Below, one piece after another: positions 7,255-15,726 of a stretch of 29,068 nt of DNA. A model generated the notes under the pieces. The model was given only the letters and a program-made list of their open reading frames with translations, made no database searches and was not told where the DNA came from. The DNA is taken from positions 1 through 29,068 of the forward strand of contig JBLKOW010000003.1 of assembly GCA_047603135.1 (NCBI GenBank), read 5' to 3'. Source of the DNA: JACJVV01 sp047603135. Its GTDB lineage: Archaea > Nanobdellota > Nanobdellia > Woesearchaeales > JACJVV01. The position numbers and the translations under genes are program-made. How positions within the stretch are numbered: the stretch's first letter is position 1; the number at the start of each line of letters is the position of its first letter.

Positions 7255-9567
7255 TTAACCAAAATACTCCGGTTTTTCCTCAATCATTTGTTTACCAGCT
7301 GCTGAAGTAAATGCTTCCTTCAGTTGTTCATATCCCTGCTTAATTTCAGGAGTAACAGAAGGTCTTACTTTCTTAAGTGCTTCTTCAAAGTGTTTCATGC
7401 CGATTTCCTTAGTATCCATATTTTCACGAAGAGCAAGCATTGCAGCTTCCCTACAAATACTTTCTATATCAGCACCAACATACCCTTCAGTTTGTGCAGA
7501 AAGAAGTTTAATATCGACACCTTTCAGAGGCATTTTACTCGTATGAACTTTAAAGATTTCTTCGCGCGCTTTTTCATCTGGAGCGCCAAGAAGTACAATA
7601 CGATCAATTCTTCCTGGGCGAAGTAACGCAGTGTCTAATCGATCAGGCCTATTTGTTGCTGCAATAACAACCACATCAGTCATCTGTTCAAGACCATCCA
7701 TTTCAGTGAGTAATTGATTAACAACCCCGTCATGAACTTGTGAGCCTCCATCAGATGCTGAGCTTGTCCGTGATGGTGCAAGACTATCTGCTTCATCAAA
7801 GAACACAATACATGGTGCTGCCTGTCTTGCTTTCTTAAAGACCTCACGAACAGCTTTCTCACTCTCGCCAACCCATTTTACAAGTAATTCAGGCCCTTTA
7901 ATTGAAATAAAGTTTGCTTCACTTTCTTTAGCAACAGCTTTTGCCATCATTGTTTTCCCAGTACCAGGTGGACCATACAGTAAAATTCCTTTTGGAGGTC
8001 TAATACCTAAACGAGTAAATGCACCAGCATTCTTAAGCGGCCATTCAACAGCCTCTTTAATCTCCTGTTTAACATCTTCTAAACCCCCAATGTCTGTCCA
8101 GCGCGTACTTGGTTTTTCAATTAAAACTTCACGCAAGGTTGAAGGGCGTACTACTTTAAGTGCATCAAGGAAATCTTCACGTAAAATAGTAAGTTTCTCA
8201 ATATCTTCTTTAGAAATGCTTACATTTGCATTCTTATCATTTTTTTTCAAACTTTGTAAATGAGGAAATGCTTTTCGGAGTCGAACCATTGCTGCTTCTT
8301 TTGCAAGAGATGCTAAATCTGCACCAACAAAACCATGCGTAACATTAGCAAGTTCATCAAGATCAACTGATTCATCTAAAGGCATATTCCGAGTATGGAT
8401 CTTTAAGACATTCAGACGACCATCTTTTCCAGGAACACCTACTTCAATTTCTCTATCAAAGCGTCCTGGACGACGAAGTGCAGGGTCAAGTGCATTTGGA
8501 ATATTAGTTGCAGCAATAACAACAACCTTGCCCCTAGATTTTAAACCATCCATAATACTTAAGAGCTGTGCAACAACACGTTTCTCAACATCCCCGTGAG
8601 TTTCTTCACGCTTTGAAGCAATTGCATCAATCTCATCAATAAAAATGATAGATGGTGCATTTTTTTCTGCATCTTCAAAGATTTTACGCAAATTTGCTTC
8701 TGACTGCCCATAAAATTTAGACATTATTTCAGGACCATTAATAACAATAAAATTAGAATTTGTTTCACTAGCAACTGCTTTTGCAAGAAGAGTTTTACCA
8801 GTCCCTGGAGCGCCATGCAATAAAACCCCTTTAGGAGGCTCAATTCCTAATCGCTCAAAAAGTTCTGGATGCTTTAAAGGAAGTTCAATCATTTCGCGAA
8901 CTTTCTTAATTTCTTCCTCAAGTCCTCCAACATCTTCATATGAAATGTCAGGGATTTCTTCTTCATCCTTAACTTCAACAGCCTCAGGATTAAACACTAC
9001 GTCAGTATTTTCAGTAATAATAACGCCTCCTTTTGGAGAAACGTCAGCAACTACTAATTTTAAATCACCAAAACCAAAACCAGTCATGCTTTCATCAAGC
9101 ATAGAAAATACATCATCAAAAAATGGAGAATGTGACATTGCCGAGCGCCTGCTACGCGTCCCACCTAAACTTAAAATATCACCTTTCAGAACAGCTCTTC
9201 CAAGCAAGCCATGTTTAAAAATATGAGGAGATGCGCGAATAATAATTTCTTTACGTGCAGGAGCAATAACAACTTTCTTAGCTTCTTTAACATCAGCAGG
9301 GCCAACACGAACAACTTCACCAATTGCAGTTTTAGAGTTACGACGAAGTAAACCATCCATACGGATAATGTTTAAACCAATGTCTCCAGGGTATGCCCTA
9401 TCAACAATACCAAGTGATTTTCGTTTACCTTCAATCTCAACAATATCACCAGATTTAACATTAATTTCTTTCATATATTTAGAATCAATTCTAACAATCC
9501 CTTTATTTACATCATCCTGGACTGCTTCCGCAACCTTTAAAACAATAGTTTTTGCATCATCTGCCAT
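7255..9567 (-). CDS. cdc48: Cdc48/VAT-type AAA+ ATPase
   Basis: 770 residues with the complete archaeal Cdc48 architecture: N-domain (1-190, double-psi barrel then four-stranded barrel), D1 (about 205-440) and D2 (about 480-720). Walker A motifs are GAPGTGKT 252-259 and GPPGTGKT 532-539; Walker B motifs are IIFIDEID 307-314 and IVFFDEAD 587-594. Arginine fingers are present in both rings (RRPGRFDRE and LRPGRIDR). It unfolds or extracts proteins, often feeding the proteasome, and acts as a cytoplasmic hexamer. The C-terminus ends EKPEYFG, with no hydrophobic-Tyr-X tail as the very last residues. It is followed by nif3 and an unknown gene on the same strand. A 150-base A+T-rich gap separates it from the upstream SecB-like gene. 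Confidence 0.97.
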   Translation of the reverse strand: MADDAKTIVLKVAEAVQDDVNKGIVRIDSKYMKEINVKSGDIVEIEGKRKSLGIVDRAYPGDIGLNIIRMDGLLRRNSKTAIGEVVRVGPADVKEAKKVVIAPARKEIIIRASPHIFKHGLLGRAVLKGDILSLGGTRSRRSAMSHSPFFDDVFSMLDESMTGFGFGDLKLVVADVSPKGGVIITENTDVVFNPEAVEVKDEEEIPDISYEDVGGLEEEIKKVREMIELPLKHPELFERLGIEPPKGVLLHGAPGTGKTLLAKAVASETNSNFIVINGPEIMSKFYGQSEANLRKIFEDAEKNAPSIIFIDEIDAIASKREETHGDVEKRVVAQLLSIMDGLKSRGKVVVIAATNIPNALDPALRRPGRFDREIEVGVPGKDGRLNVLKIHTRNMPLDESVDLDELANVTHGFVGADLASLAKEAAMVRLRKAFPHLQSLKKNDKNANVSISKEDIEKLTILREDFLDALKVVRPSTLREVLIEKPSTRWTDIGGLEDVKQEIKEAVEWPLKNAGAFTRLGIRPPKGILLYGPPGTGKTMMAKAVAKESEANFISIKGPELLVKWVGESEKAVREVFKKARQAAPCIVFFDEADSLAPSRTSSASDGGSQVHDGVVNQLLTEMDGLEQMTDVVVIAATNRPDRLDTALLRPGRIDRIVLLGAPDEKAREEIFKVHTSKMPLKGVDIKLLSAQTEGYVGADIESICREAAMLALRENMDTKEIGMKHFEEALKKVRPSVTPEIKQGYEQLKEAFTSAAGKQMIEEKPEYFG

Positions 9568-9718
9568 TTTTTATCAACCTGCATTATTCATGTGCACAAA
9601 AAAGTACACCTCATAAATATTATTACTAAAGCAATTTCTTATAAAGTATTAAGCAATCAAATTACACTATACGCATAGTAATGTATAAAATATAAAAAAT
9701 AAAATAATAAAAAGGAAA

Positions 9719-10213
9719 TTATTTTTTTGCGGTGGATTTAGCATCAGATTTTTCATCTGCTTTTTTTGAAGCAGATGCATCTGGTGCTGGAGCACCTTCT
9801 TTTCCTGCACCCTCCTGAATGCGCGGTAGAGGAATTGGTGCTGGAAGACCAATGTCACGACTAAGTACAATTGCTTGTACAGTACATTTATTAAGTACCT
9901 GACTGAGCACTTGTTTGGAAATTTCTGGGTCAACTTTTTTATCCTTTGCCCACACATCAACAACACGTTTAATAACCTCAGGTGGTTCAATACTTACAAC
10001 ATCACCCTCGATTATAATCTTTCCCACATTAGGATTGTATTGACAACTGTACTTGAATCGAACAAGTAATCCTTTTTCTGGATGCTTTGCAAGATTAACA
10101 TCAATTTCTTTAACATCATTCAAAACAACGTTATTATTAATGTTAATCTGACCTGTAGTATTACCGCCACGTTCTGAATCCATTTTTGTAAAATTAATTC
10201 CAATAATTGCCAT
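9719..10213 (-). CDS. Small conserved archaeal protein, possible SecB-like fold
   Basis: 164 residues with a strong GGAGGT ribosome site six bases before ATG. Predicted order: a strand with ININNNVVLNDVKEIDVNL, a long strand KGLLVRFKYSCQYNPNVG, a strand GKIIIEGDVVSIEPPE, then a long helix ISKQVLSQVLNKCTVQAIVLSRDIGLPAPIPLPR. The sheet-then-helix order and the 'LPAPIPLPR' finish resemble SecB-type chaperones and archaeal relatives; this is a fold guess from pattern, not an alignment. The last 30 residues are a disordered Ala/Lys/Asp tail. It lies upstream of cdc48 on the same strand, 151 bases apart. A role in handling unfolded proteins would suit that neighbour but is unproven. Confidence 0.75.
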   Translation of the reverse strand: MAIIGINFTKMDSERGGNTTGQININNNVVLNDVKEIDVNLAKHPEKGLLVRFKYSCQYNPNVGKIIIEGDVVSIEPPEVIKRVVDVWAKDKKVDPEISKQVLSQVLNKCTVQAIVLSRDIGLPAPIPLPRIQEGAGKEGAPAPDASASKKADEKSDAKSTAKK

Positions 10214-10218
10214 AATAA

Positions 10219-10225
10219 AACCTCC
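10219..10225 (-). promoter_or_regulatory. Strong Shine-Dalgarno site of the SecB-like gene
   Basis: On the minus strand GGAGGTT precedes the ATG at 10213 by about five to six bases. A TATA-like TTTATAAAA near 10268-10277 would give a leader of roughly 30 bases, so this mRNA, unlike most here, seems to be leadered. Confidence 0.6.
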
Positions 10226-10466
10226 ATGAGCATATTATATATGCTTTTGTTCAATAATTCAGCGCAGTTTTATAAAAGTTATGGAAGCACCACTTACACG
10301 ACACGACAAAATAGCAAAAAACCAAACACATATATAGAAATAAACACTCTACATTACTAATAAAAAAACTAACACCACCAATTTAGAAATATCAAATCCA
10401 AAACAATCTAAACGATTAGTAAATAAAGCAGAAAACAACCATCATATAAAACTAAAACAATAAACA

Positions 10467-11267
10467 ATGATAACTGACATTCACTGCCACTTTGACGACG
10501 CTTCATTTGAGCATGATCGTAATGAAGTAGTTATGCGTGCAAAAGAAAACAAAGTAGTTAAGATTATTACATGTGGAATTGATTATATTACAAACGAAAA
10601 AACACTCATGCTTGCTAAAAAATACGATATAGTGGTTCCTGCACTAGGTCGGTATCCTTATGATGCCCTGGAAAATGATGGCCATTATGAACGAAATAAA
10701 GATGCCATCAGAACAACAGTTGAAGAAGATATTAAATACATAACAAAACACAAAAACGAGATTGTTGCAATTGGTGAATGTGGGCTAGACTTACATCATG
10801 GAAAAGACATTACAAAACAAATTGAAGAATTTAAACAGATGATTGAACTTGCAATAAAGCTCAAAAAACCAATAATTATACACTCACGAAAAGCAGAAAA
10901 AGAGACACTTGAAGTCCTTAATACCTATAAAGGGAAAATAGAACCAAAAAAAGTCATCTTACATTGTTTTTCTGGTAAAAAAAAGCTAGTTGAAGAAGCA
11001 ATTGTACAAAAATATATGCTTTCAATTCCACCCTCAGTAATACGCTCAGAGCAATTTAAAGAAATGGCACATAAAACGCCATTAAAGCAGCTCCTAACTG
11101 AAACAGACAGCCCGTTTCTTTCACCTTATAAAAATGAGGATGGAACTCCGGTGCGAAACGAACCAGCATTTGTTATTGAGAGTGTAAAAGCAATAGCAGA
11201 AATAAAAAAATTAACGTATGAAGAATGTGTAAACCAATTATATATGAATTTTCAAAAGGTGTTCTAA
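10467..11267 (+). CDS. tatD: TatD-family metal-dependent hydrolase/DNase
   Basis: 266 residues, typical of TatD. The TIM-barrel metal ligands are all present: His6 and His8 in IHCHFD, Glu104 in AIGECGLD, His139 in IIIHSR, His166 in LHCFSG and Asp214 in TETDSPFL. Family members are 3'-5' exonucleases or deoxyribonucleases, and some archaeal members act in DNA repair or amino-acid end processing; the exact substrate cannot be read from sequence. The insert between strands 2 and 3 (RYPYDALENDGHYERN) is of archaeal type. The stop TAA is followed at once by the ATG of the pseudouridine synthase gene, so the two are translationally linked. Confidence 0.92.
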   Translation: MITDIHCHFDDASFEHDRNEVVMRAKENKVVKIITCGIDYITNEKTLMLAKKYDIVVPALGRYPYDALENDGHYERNKDAIRTTVEEDIKYITKHKNEIVAIGECGLDLHHGKDITKQIEEFKQMIELAIKLKKPIIIHSRKAEKETLEVLNTYKGKIEPKKVILHCFSGKKKLVEEAIVQKYMLSIPPSVIRSEQFKEMAHKTPLKQLLTETDSPFLSPYKNEDGTPVRNEPAFVIESVKAIAEIKKLTYEECVNQLYMNFQKVF

Positions 11268-12638
11268 ATGGTGCAAAGAAAACAAAACGAAAAAAAAATA
11301 CCACTTGCAAAAAAAGTTCTCATGAAAAAAAGTCCAAAGCAAAAAAAGACTAAAACACAATTAAGAATAAAAAGTGCAACAGCGCGAAAAAGAAGACGTG
11401 AAGAAAGAGAGCCTGAAACAAAGCAAAATACACAAAGAAGCGAATATTCATCACGAAGTAGAGCACCATATAGTAATGCGTCAAGGTACAATTCACGCCA
11501 AAATGACTCAGCACAAAGAAAAACTTCCTTTAAAGAAAGAGGACAAAATGATAACAAGAGTGAAGGAAGAGCTAGGCAATATGACAAACCAAGGTACAAT
11601 AATTCAAGGGAAGATAATTCACGATATGATAAACGAAAAGAGAATCAATCAAGTAGAAAAGAATCAAGATACAATAAAACAAAATATGAAGGGTCAAACA
11701 GAAAAAATTCACGATACGATAGACGAGGAGAAAATCTATCAAATAGGAATGAATCAAGATACAATAGGCAAAAACAGGATGGACCAAGAAGAGATAACTC
11801 AAAGTATGATAAACCAAACTATAACACATCAAAAAATAATAAAACAAGATTTGAAAAAAATACTAAAAACACGTATGAACGTTCATATACTCCAAAGCAG
11901 AAGCCTGAACGTGTACAAAAGATAATTTCTGCATCAGGAGAATATTCACGAAGAAGAGCAGAAGAATTAATTCGTGAAAAACGAGTAACAGTTAATAACA
12001 AAGTTATTGAAATCGGCGCATGCGCATCACGAGAAAAAGACATAATTAAAATTGATGGAATACCTATTAAACTTGATAAGAAAGTATGTTACGCGCTTAA
12101 TAAACCAAAAGGAATTTTAGTCACAAAAGATGACCCAGAAGAGCGACAAACAATATTTGACTTACCAGCTGTCATAAATATCCCAGAAAAAGTAAATCCT
12201 ATTGGACGTCTTGACGCACTCACTGAAGGACTAATTCTCCTTACAAATGATGGTGAACTTGCAAACAAAATCATGCACCCAAGTAAAAGCACACCAAAAA
12301 CATATCGCGTAAGGTGTGAACCAGAATTTACTGAGGAAGAATTACAGCTCCTAAGCGAGGGCATAGATATAGAAGGAATTCCTGCAAAAGCAACAGAAAT
12401 AATTATTCATGAAAGCGAGCCACGAGAAATAATCCTCACCATTCATGAAGGAAGAAATCGTATCGTACGTAAAATGATGGAAGCACTAAATAAAAAAGTT
12501 TTTCGCCTTATGCGAATTGCAATAGGAGAATATGATATTGGCACGCTCAAGCAAGGAAAAGTACGCAAGTTAAAAGCAAATGAAATTTCACTTCTCACAA
12601 AAAAACCATTTAGCAAAAGTACACAAAAGAATAAATAA
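11268..12638 (+). CDS. RsuA/RluB-family pseudouridine synthase with long basic repetitive N-terminus
   Basis: 456 residues. The C-terminal 245 form a complete RsuA/RluB/RluE-type enzyme: S4 RNA-binding domain (about 213-262, ERVQKIISASGEYSRRRAEE) and catalytic domain with NPIGRLDALTEGLILLTNDGE, Asp316 being the catalytic residue, then HEGRNRIVRKMMEA. It should isomerise a uridine in rRNA. The first about 212 residues are very basic and low-complexity, rich in R/K/N/S/Y. They include a 30-residue repeat beginning NSRYD (near residues 117 and 147, with a partial third copy near 177), a 90-base period in DNA. The extension is probably disordered and RNA-binding. This family is mainly bacterial, so lateral transfer is plausible. 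ATG is immediately after the tatD stop. Confidence 0.9.
   Translation: MVQRKQNEKKIPLAKKVLMKKSPKQKKTKTQLRIKSATARKRRREEREPETKQNTQRSEYSSRSRAPYSNASRYNSRQNDSAQRKTSFKERGQNDNKSEGRARQYDKPRYNNSREDNSRYDKRKENQSSRKESRYNKTKYEGSNRKNSRYDRRGENLSNRNESRYNRQKQDGPRRDNSKYDKPNYNTSKNNKTRFEKNTKNTYERSYTPKQKPERVQKIISASGEYSRRRAEELIREKRVTVNNKVIEIGACASREKDIIKIDGIPIKLDKKVCYALNKPKGILVTKDDPEERQTIFDLPAVINIPEKVNPIGRLDALTEGLILLTNDGELANKIMHPSKSTPKTYRVRCEPEFTEEELQLLSEGIDIEGIPAKATEIIIHESEPREIILTIHEGRNRIVRKMMEALNKKVFRLMRIAIGEYDIGTLKQGKVRKLKANEISLLTKKPFSKSTQKNK
11618..11820 (+). repeat. 90-base in-frame tandem repeat in the synthase extension
   Basis: Two full units and a partial third encode NSRYDKRKEN..., NSRYDRRGEN... and NSKYDKP. 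Within each unit the half ESRYN(K/R) repeats the NSRYD theme about 15 codons later. The biased codons also keep other reading frames open here, so antisense and shifted frames are artefacts. Confidence 0.6.
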
Positions 12639-12645
12639 AGAAAAA

Positions 12646-12690
12646 AAATAAGTAGGCGAAACCCTCAATAAAATAATACATTACTTATTT
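12646..12690. terminator. Inverted repeat between convergent genes
   Basis: AAATAAGTA (12646-12654) and TACTTATTT (12682-12690) are perfect complements enclosing GGCGAAACCCTC and an A-rich stretch. It sits exactly between the end of the synthase gene and the end of the opposing kinase gene, overlapping the latter's stop codon. A bidirectional transcription end is a reasonable guess. Confidence 0.4.
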
Positions 12691-13664
12691 CTTGTAAAAT
12701 CAACAGGTTCATTACGCAGTAATTTAGAAATCTCTTCTCTTACTCTAGCTGACTCTTCCCGTGCAGAAACATAATTATCTCCAAACTGAATTATACACCC
12801 TACATAAACAAGTAATCGTGAGAAATAATAATATCTTCGTCTTTGTTCATAGCCTGAATTAAGTGGAATCTTTTCAGTATAACCTTTGAAAAATGATTTT
12901 TTTAGATCTTTATTATCTGCAAAATGTGCACCTTCAATACGCATTAATTCTTCCTCATTATGTCCAATAAAAGCACCATCAAGATCAATAATTCCAGAAA
13001 CAGTATTATTCTTCACAAAAATATTTTTTTGATTTAAATCAATATGAAGTAGTCGCGGTGTTATATCATAATCAATAAGGGAAGAATTCTCATCAAACCA
13101 TGAAGCGATTGGTTGAACTAAATCTTCAAAAGCTGAATTCTTAAAAAAGCGTAATCGATAGTTAATAATTTCTTTATGCATATCCTTCCACGTTTTAAAC
13201 GGCCCCACATTATTTGCTTCGCTATATCCTTGTACTCTTTCACCATCACATGTTTCACCAAAAGTATCAAAAGTAATTGAATGAATCTTCGCAGTTATCT
13301 TCCCAAAATCATAATAGAATAAACGCTTTTCATCTTCACTCATATCTTTGATAACACTGCCAATCATTTCACCCTCAGCCTTAGTTACTATCACATAAGG
13401 ATACTCAATGTGAGTTAAGCTATCATCATAAGTAATAACTTTTGGCATAGGAACATCATGTTTAGCAAGCAATGGATATAGATAAGATAATTTATGCCCT
13501 GTTCGTGCCTCAGCAGGAGAGGTATATATTTTCATAAAATAATTTCCTGTATCAGCTCGAACACTAACTAAATAATTAGAAAAAGTCTTAACTTCCTTCA
13601 CACTAAGTACACTCATACCTAGATCATAAAATATTTTTTTGATAGCATCAAAATACATAGCCAT
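12681..13664 (-). CDS. APH-fold small-molecule or protein kinase (PF01636-like)
   Basis: 327 residues with an aminoglycoside-phosphotransferase-type kinase fold. Lys45 in NYFMKIY is the likely ATP lysine. The catalytic loop is HIDLNQKNIF with His207, Asp209 and Asn214, and the metal-binding motif is GIIDLDGAFIG with Asp227. Such enzymes phosphorylate choline, homoserine, sugars or aminoglycosides; the substrate cannot be read. A role in antibiotic resistance is not implied. ATG 13664 lies 26 bases after a TATA-like box centred at 13690, so the transcript is probably leaderless. The gene is divergent from the next one and convergent with the synthase. Confidence 0.85.
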   Translation of the reverse strand: MAMYFDAIKKIFYDLGMSVLSVKEVKTFSNYLVSVRADTGNYFMKIYTSPAEARTGHKLSYLYPLLAKHDVPMPKVITYDDSLTHIEYPYVIVTKAEGEMIGSVIKDMSEDEKRLFYYDFGKITAKIHSITFDTFGETCDGERVQGYSEANNVGPFKTWKDMHKEIINYRLRFFKNSAFEDLVQPIASWFDENSSLIDYDITPRLLHIDLNQKNIFVKNNTVSGIIDLDGAFIGHNEEELMRIEGAHFADNKDLKKSFFKGYTEKIPLNSGYEQRRRYYYFSRLLVYVGCIIQFGDNYVSAREESARVREEISKLLRNEPVDFTRNK

Positions 13665-13685
13665 AAAAAGGATACAATTTTAATC

Positions 13686-13694
13686 TTTATAAAT
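13686..13694 (-). promoter_or_regulatory. TATA-like box of the APH-fold kinase gene
   Basis: ATTTATAAA on the minus strand, centred 26 bases before the ATG. The divergent gene has its own box at 13734-13742. Confidence 0.55.
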
Positions 13695-13733
13695 TCACTT
13701 CTTAATACAATATAGTAAATTGCAAATACGAAA

Positions 13734-13742
13734 TATTTATAT
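13734..13742 (+). promoter_or_regulatory. TATA-like box upstream of the small gene and archease
   Basis: TATTTATAT centred about 26 bases before ATG 13765. It decides that start against an in-frame TTG at 13720, which lies upstream of the box. Confidence 0.55.
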
Positions 13743-13764
13743 CTCACCACAACTCAAAACAAGT

Positions 13765-14142
13765 ATGAAAATTGAAATCGATACAAAAAACGATTCAAAG
13801 GAAGAAATTAAACATGTAATTGGTCTTCTACGCACTGCACTTGGTGATGAAGAGGTCTTTACGAATCAACCAGAAACACCTGAGAAAAAAGAATACACTG
13901 AACCGTTATTTGCAGACCCAGTTGAGCCAATTAAAAAAGAACCTGCAGTAAAAGAAGGTCTTTTTGGTTTATGGAACGACACACCAAAAACAGAAAAACC
14001 AATTGCTCCACTTGAAGAGCCAGAAGAAACTACTGAGAATAGCACAAATAATGAGGAAAAAAGTAATGAAGAAAACAAAGAACGGACATTTTACAAAGAA
14101 TTTAATGATGACAATAAAAATCAAAGAATAAAGTTTTATTAA
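13765..14142 (+). CDS. Unknown small acidic protein, conserved-looking N-terminus
   Basis: 125 residues from ATG 13765. The first 30 residues (MKIEIDTKNDSKEEIKHVIG, then LLRTALGD) look like a folded strand-helix unit of the kind seen in many DPANN hypothetical proteins. The remainder is acidic, rich in Pro, Glu, Lys and Asn and probably disordered, with one aromatic patch, GLFGLWND, and a basic-aromatic end, QRIKFY. No enzymatic motif is visible. Its TAA is separated from the archease ATG by one base, so the two are co-translated. A short linear-motif adaptor is possible but unsupported. Confidence 0.7.
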   Translation: MKIEIDTKNDSKEEIKHVIGLLRTALGDEEVFTNQPETPEKKEYTEPLFADPVEPIKKEPAVKEGLFGLWNDTPKTEKPIAPLEEPEETTENSTNNEEKSNEENKERTFYKEFNDDNKNQRIKFY

Positions 14143-14143
14143 A

Positions 14144-14566
14144 ATGACAAAACAACAAAAATATAAAATTCTTGAAGACTTAACCTCTGATATTGCGTTC
14201 AAAGCGTATGGTAAAACAAAACAAGAACTTCTTGAAAACTCAGGCGAAGCACTTCTCAGCATTATGGCTGATATTGACACGATCAAACCAAAAAAAACAG
14301 TACTTGTTAAAGTAGAAGGGGAAGACTATAATGACTTACTCTTTAACTGGTTGCAAGAATTAATCGCAGTTATAGAAATTGAAGGAATTTATTTCTCATC
14401 ATTTTCCGTAAAAGAATTCTCTAAAACATCATGTATTGTTGAATGTAAAGGAGAACCTATACAGCAAAAAATGGAAAAAGCTCATATTAAAGCCATTACA
14501 CGCTATTTATATTCTGTTAAAGAAACAAAACAAGGCCTCACTGCAACAGTAACGGTTGATGTGTAA
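14144..14566 (+). CDS. Archease, RtcB activator
   Basis: 140 residues, typical of archease (MTH1598/PF01951). The signature LEDLTSDIAFKAYGKTKQEL corresponds to the family's 'HTADIxxxAxGxT', with Asp16 as a conserved metal-binding residue. WLQELIAVIE and the ending VKETKQGLTATVTVDV also match. Archease speeds guanylation of the RtcB ligase and lets it turn over many times during tRNA exon joining. rtcB lies 1.9 kb downstream on the same strand, but two opposite-strand genes separate them, so they are not one operon. It follows the small unknown gene by a single base. Confidence 0.9.
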   Translation: MTKQQKYKILEDLTSDIAFKAYGKTKQELLENSGEALLSIMADIDTIKPKKTVLVKVEGEDYNDLLFNWLQELIAVIEIEGIYFSSFSVKEFSKTSCIVECKGEPIQQKMEKAHIKAITRYLYSVKETKQGLTATVTVDV

Positions 14567-14672
14567 AAAATAAATATGAGAAATAATTTCTGAAAAAATT
14601 CAATAAAAAATTATTACAAAAAATTCTAAAACAAGATAGTTAAGCAAAATCATAAAGAATATTCAAAAAAAC

Positions 14673-15677
14673 TTATTGCCGAGGTAATGTTCGACTACCA
14701 GAAGCTAGTTCTGCACGATCATCCGCTGAATGAATCGAAGCAGTAAATGTTATAGCACTTGAACGTGTTGAAACAAAACTTGAAGCAAATGAATCAATTC
14801 GAATCCGCTTAGTACCACCACATTTGTCAATATTCTGGAAATTATAAAGTTGATAACCTGTATTAGAGACAACAGGAGAATCTGAGCCTGCTGAGCGTGT
14901 TAACAATATAGTGCTTCGTGAATCAGGGTCTTCATATGACAATTTTAAATAAAATGAATTAAGGACAGTATTATCATTATTTGTAACATCTATTTCAATA
15001 TAATTTAATCGATTATTATGACCCATACTATTCTCATGACTTGAATCCATCATAACCCGAACCAAATTAAGATCCACATCCCCACTTGGACATGTTACAA
15101 CCTCGGGTTCTTCTTCCTCGGCCTCTTCATCGACTTCTTGAGTTTCATCTACTTCCTCAACATTTTCTTCAAGTTCTTCAGCCTCTTCTGCTGCATCATC
15201 AGTAGTTGAACCACTCCCTGCTCCAGCAAGTGCGGTTTCATCTGCCTCTGAACCAGGAGTTGCTATAACATCACCTCGCTGATGTAACGGACTTCCAAAA
15301 AAGAAGAAAAATAATAGTACGATAATAACCACCCAATAAATCATTCGTTCAATAAGTAAACGATTTAATGTAAAGTTAATAGAAATACCTTCTTCAGTTG
15401 ATTCAATTGGCACACGTCCATAATCTTCAGAGTGACGCCGCTGTTCACGATCATCATGATGAATCTGAACATACCCATCATCATCAGTAAGTAAATCGAG
15501 TTTATCATCCTCTTGTTTAGGAGGCGCAGATTCCTTCGCACCAAAAAGAAGTTCATCACCCTCAGGATTGGGATCAACTTTCTCAGCCGTTTTCACTTCT
15601 TGCGGTATAGATGCTTCTTTAATAGAATCATCTAAACGAGATGATTTAGAAGATTTTTTAGCTACTTTTTTAGGCAT
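14673..15677 (-). CDS. Unknown single-span membrane protein with acidic linker and beta-rich exterior
   Basis: 334 residues. Order: Lys-rich start (MPKKVAKKSSKSSR), charged disordered region to about 105, one membrane helix at about 112-128 (MIYWVVIIVLLFFFFFGSP), a linker with a very acidic stretch (about 160-192, mostly E/D), then a C-terminal domain of about 140 residues that is beta-rich and has two Cys (TCPSGDVDL and NIDKCGGTKR). The positive N-terminus suggests an inside N-end and an outer C-terminal domain, perhaps Ig-like and disulfide-bonded. A TATA-like box at 15701-15709 lies 28 bases before ATG, and GAGAGGT directly precedes it. No family is recognised. Confidence 0.75.
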   Translation of the reverse strand: MPKKVAKKSSKSSRLDDSIKEASIPQEVKTAEKVDPNPEGDELLFGAKESAPPKQEDDKLDLLTDDDGYVQIHHDDREQRRHSEDYGRVPIESTEEGISINFTLNRLLIERMIYWVVIIVLLFFFFFGSPLHQRGDVIATPGSEADETALAGAGSGSTTDDAAEEAEELEENVEEVDETQEVDEEAEEEEPEVVTCPSGDVDLNLVRVMMDSSHENSMGHNNRLNYIEIDVTNNDNTVLNSFYLKLSYEDPDSRSTILLTRSAGSDSPVVSNTGYQLYNFQNIDKCGGTKRIRIDSFASSFVSTRSSAITFTASIHSADDRAELASGSRTLPRQ

Positions 15678-15726
15678 GACCTCTCAAAAACAATAGTGGT
15701 ATTTAAATTCTACGTTTTATGCAACA

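Noticed and set aside
7324..9226. Plus-strand frames antisense to cdc48
   Set aside because: They coincide with highly conserved AAA+ motifs on the other strand and show no recognisable protein features or promoter.
11374..11925. A 183-codon plus-strand frame and antisense frames inside the synthase gene
   Set aside because: They lie over the 90-base repeat with biased codons; the true frame continues into the S4 and catalytic domains and has an ATG directly after the tatD stop.
12681..13664. Antibiotic-resistance gene
   Set aside because: The APH fold is shared by many metabolic kinases; nothing in the context (no cassette or resistance neighbours) supports resistance.
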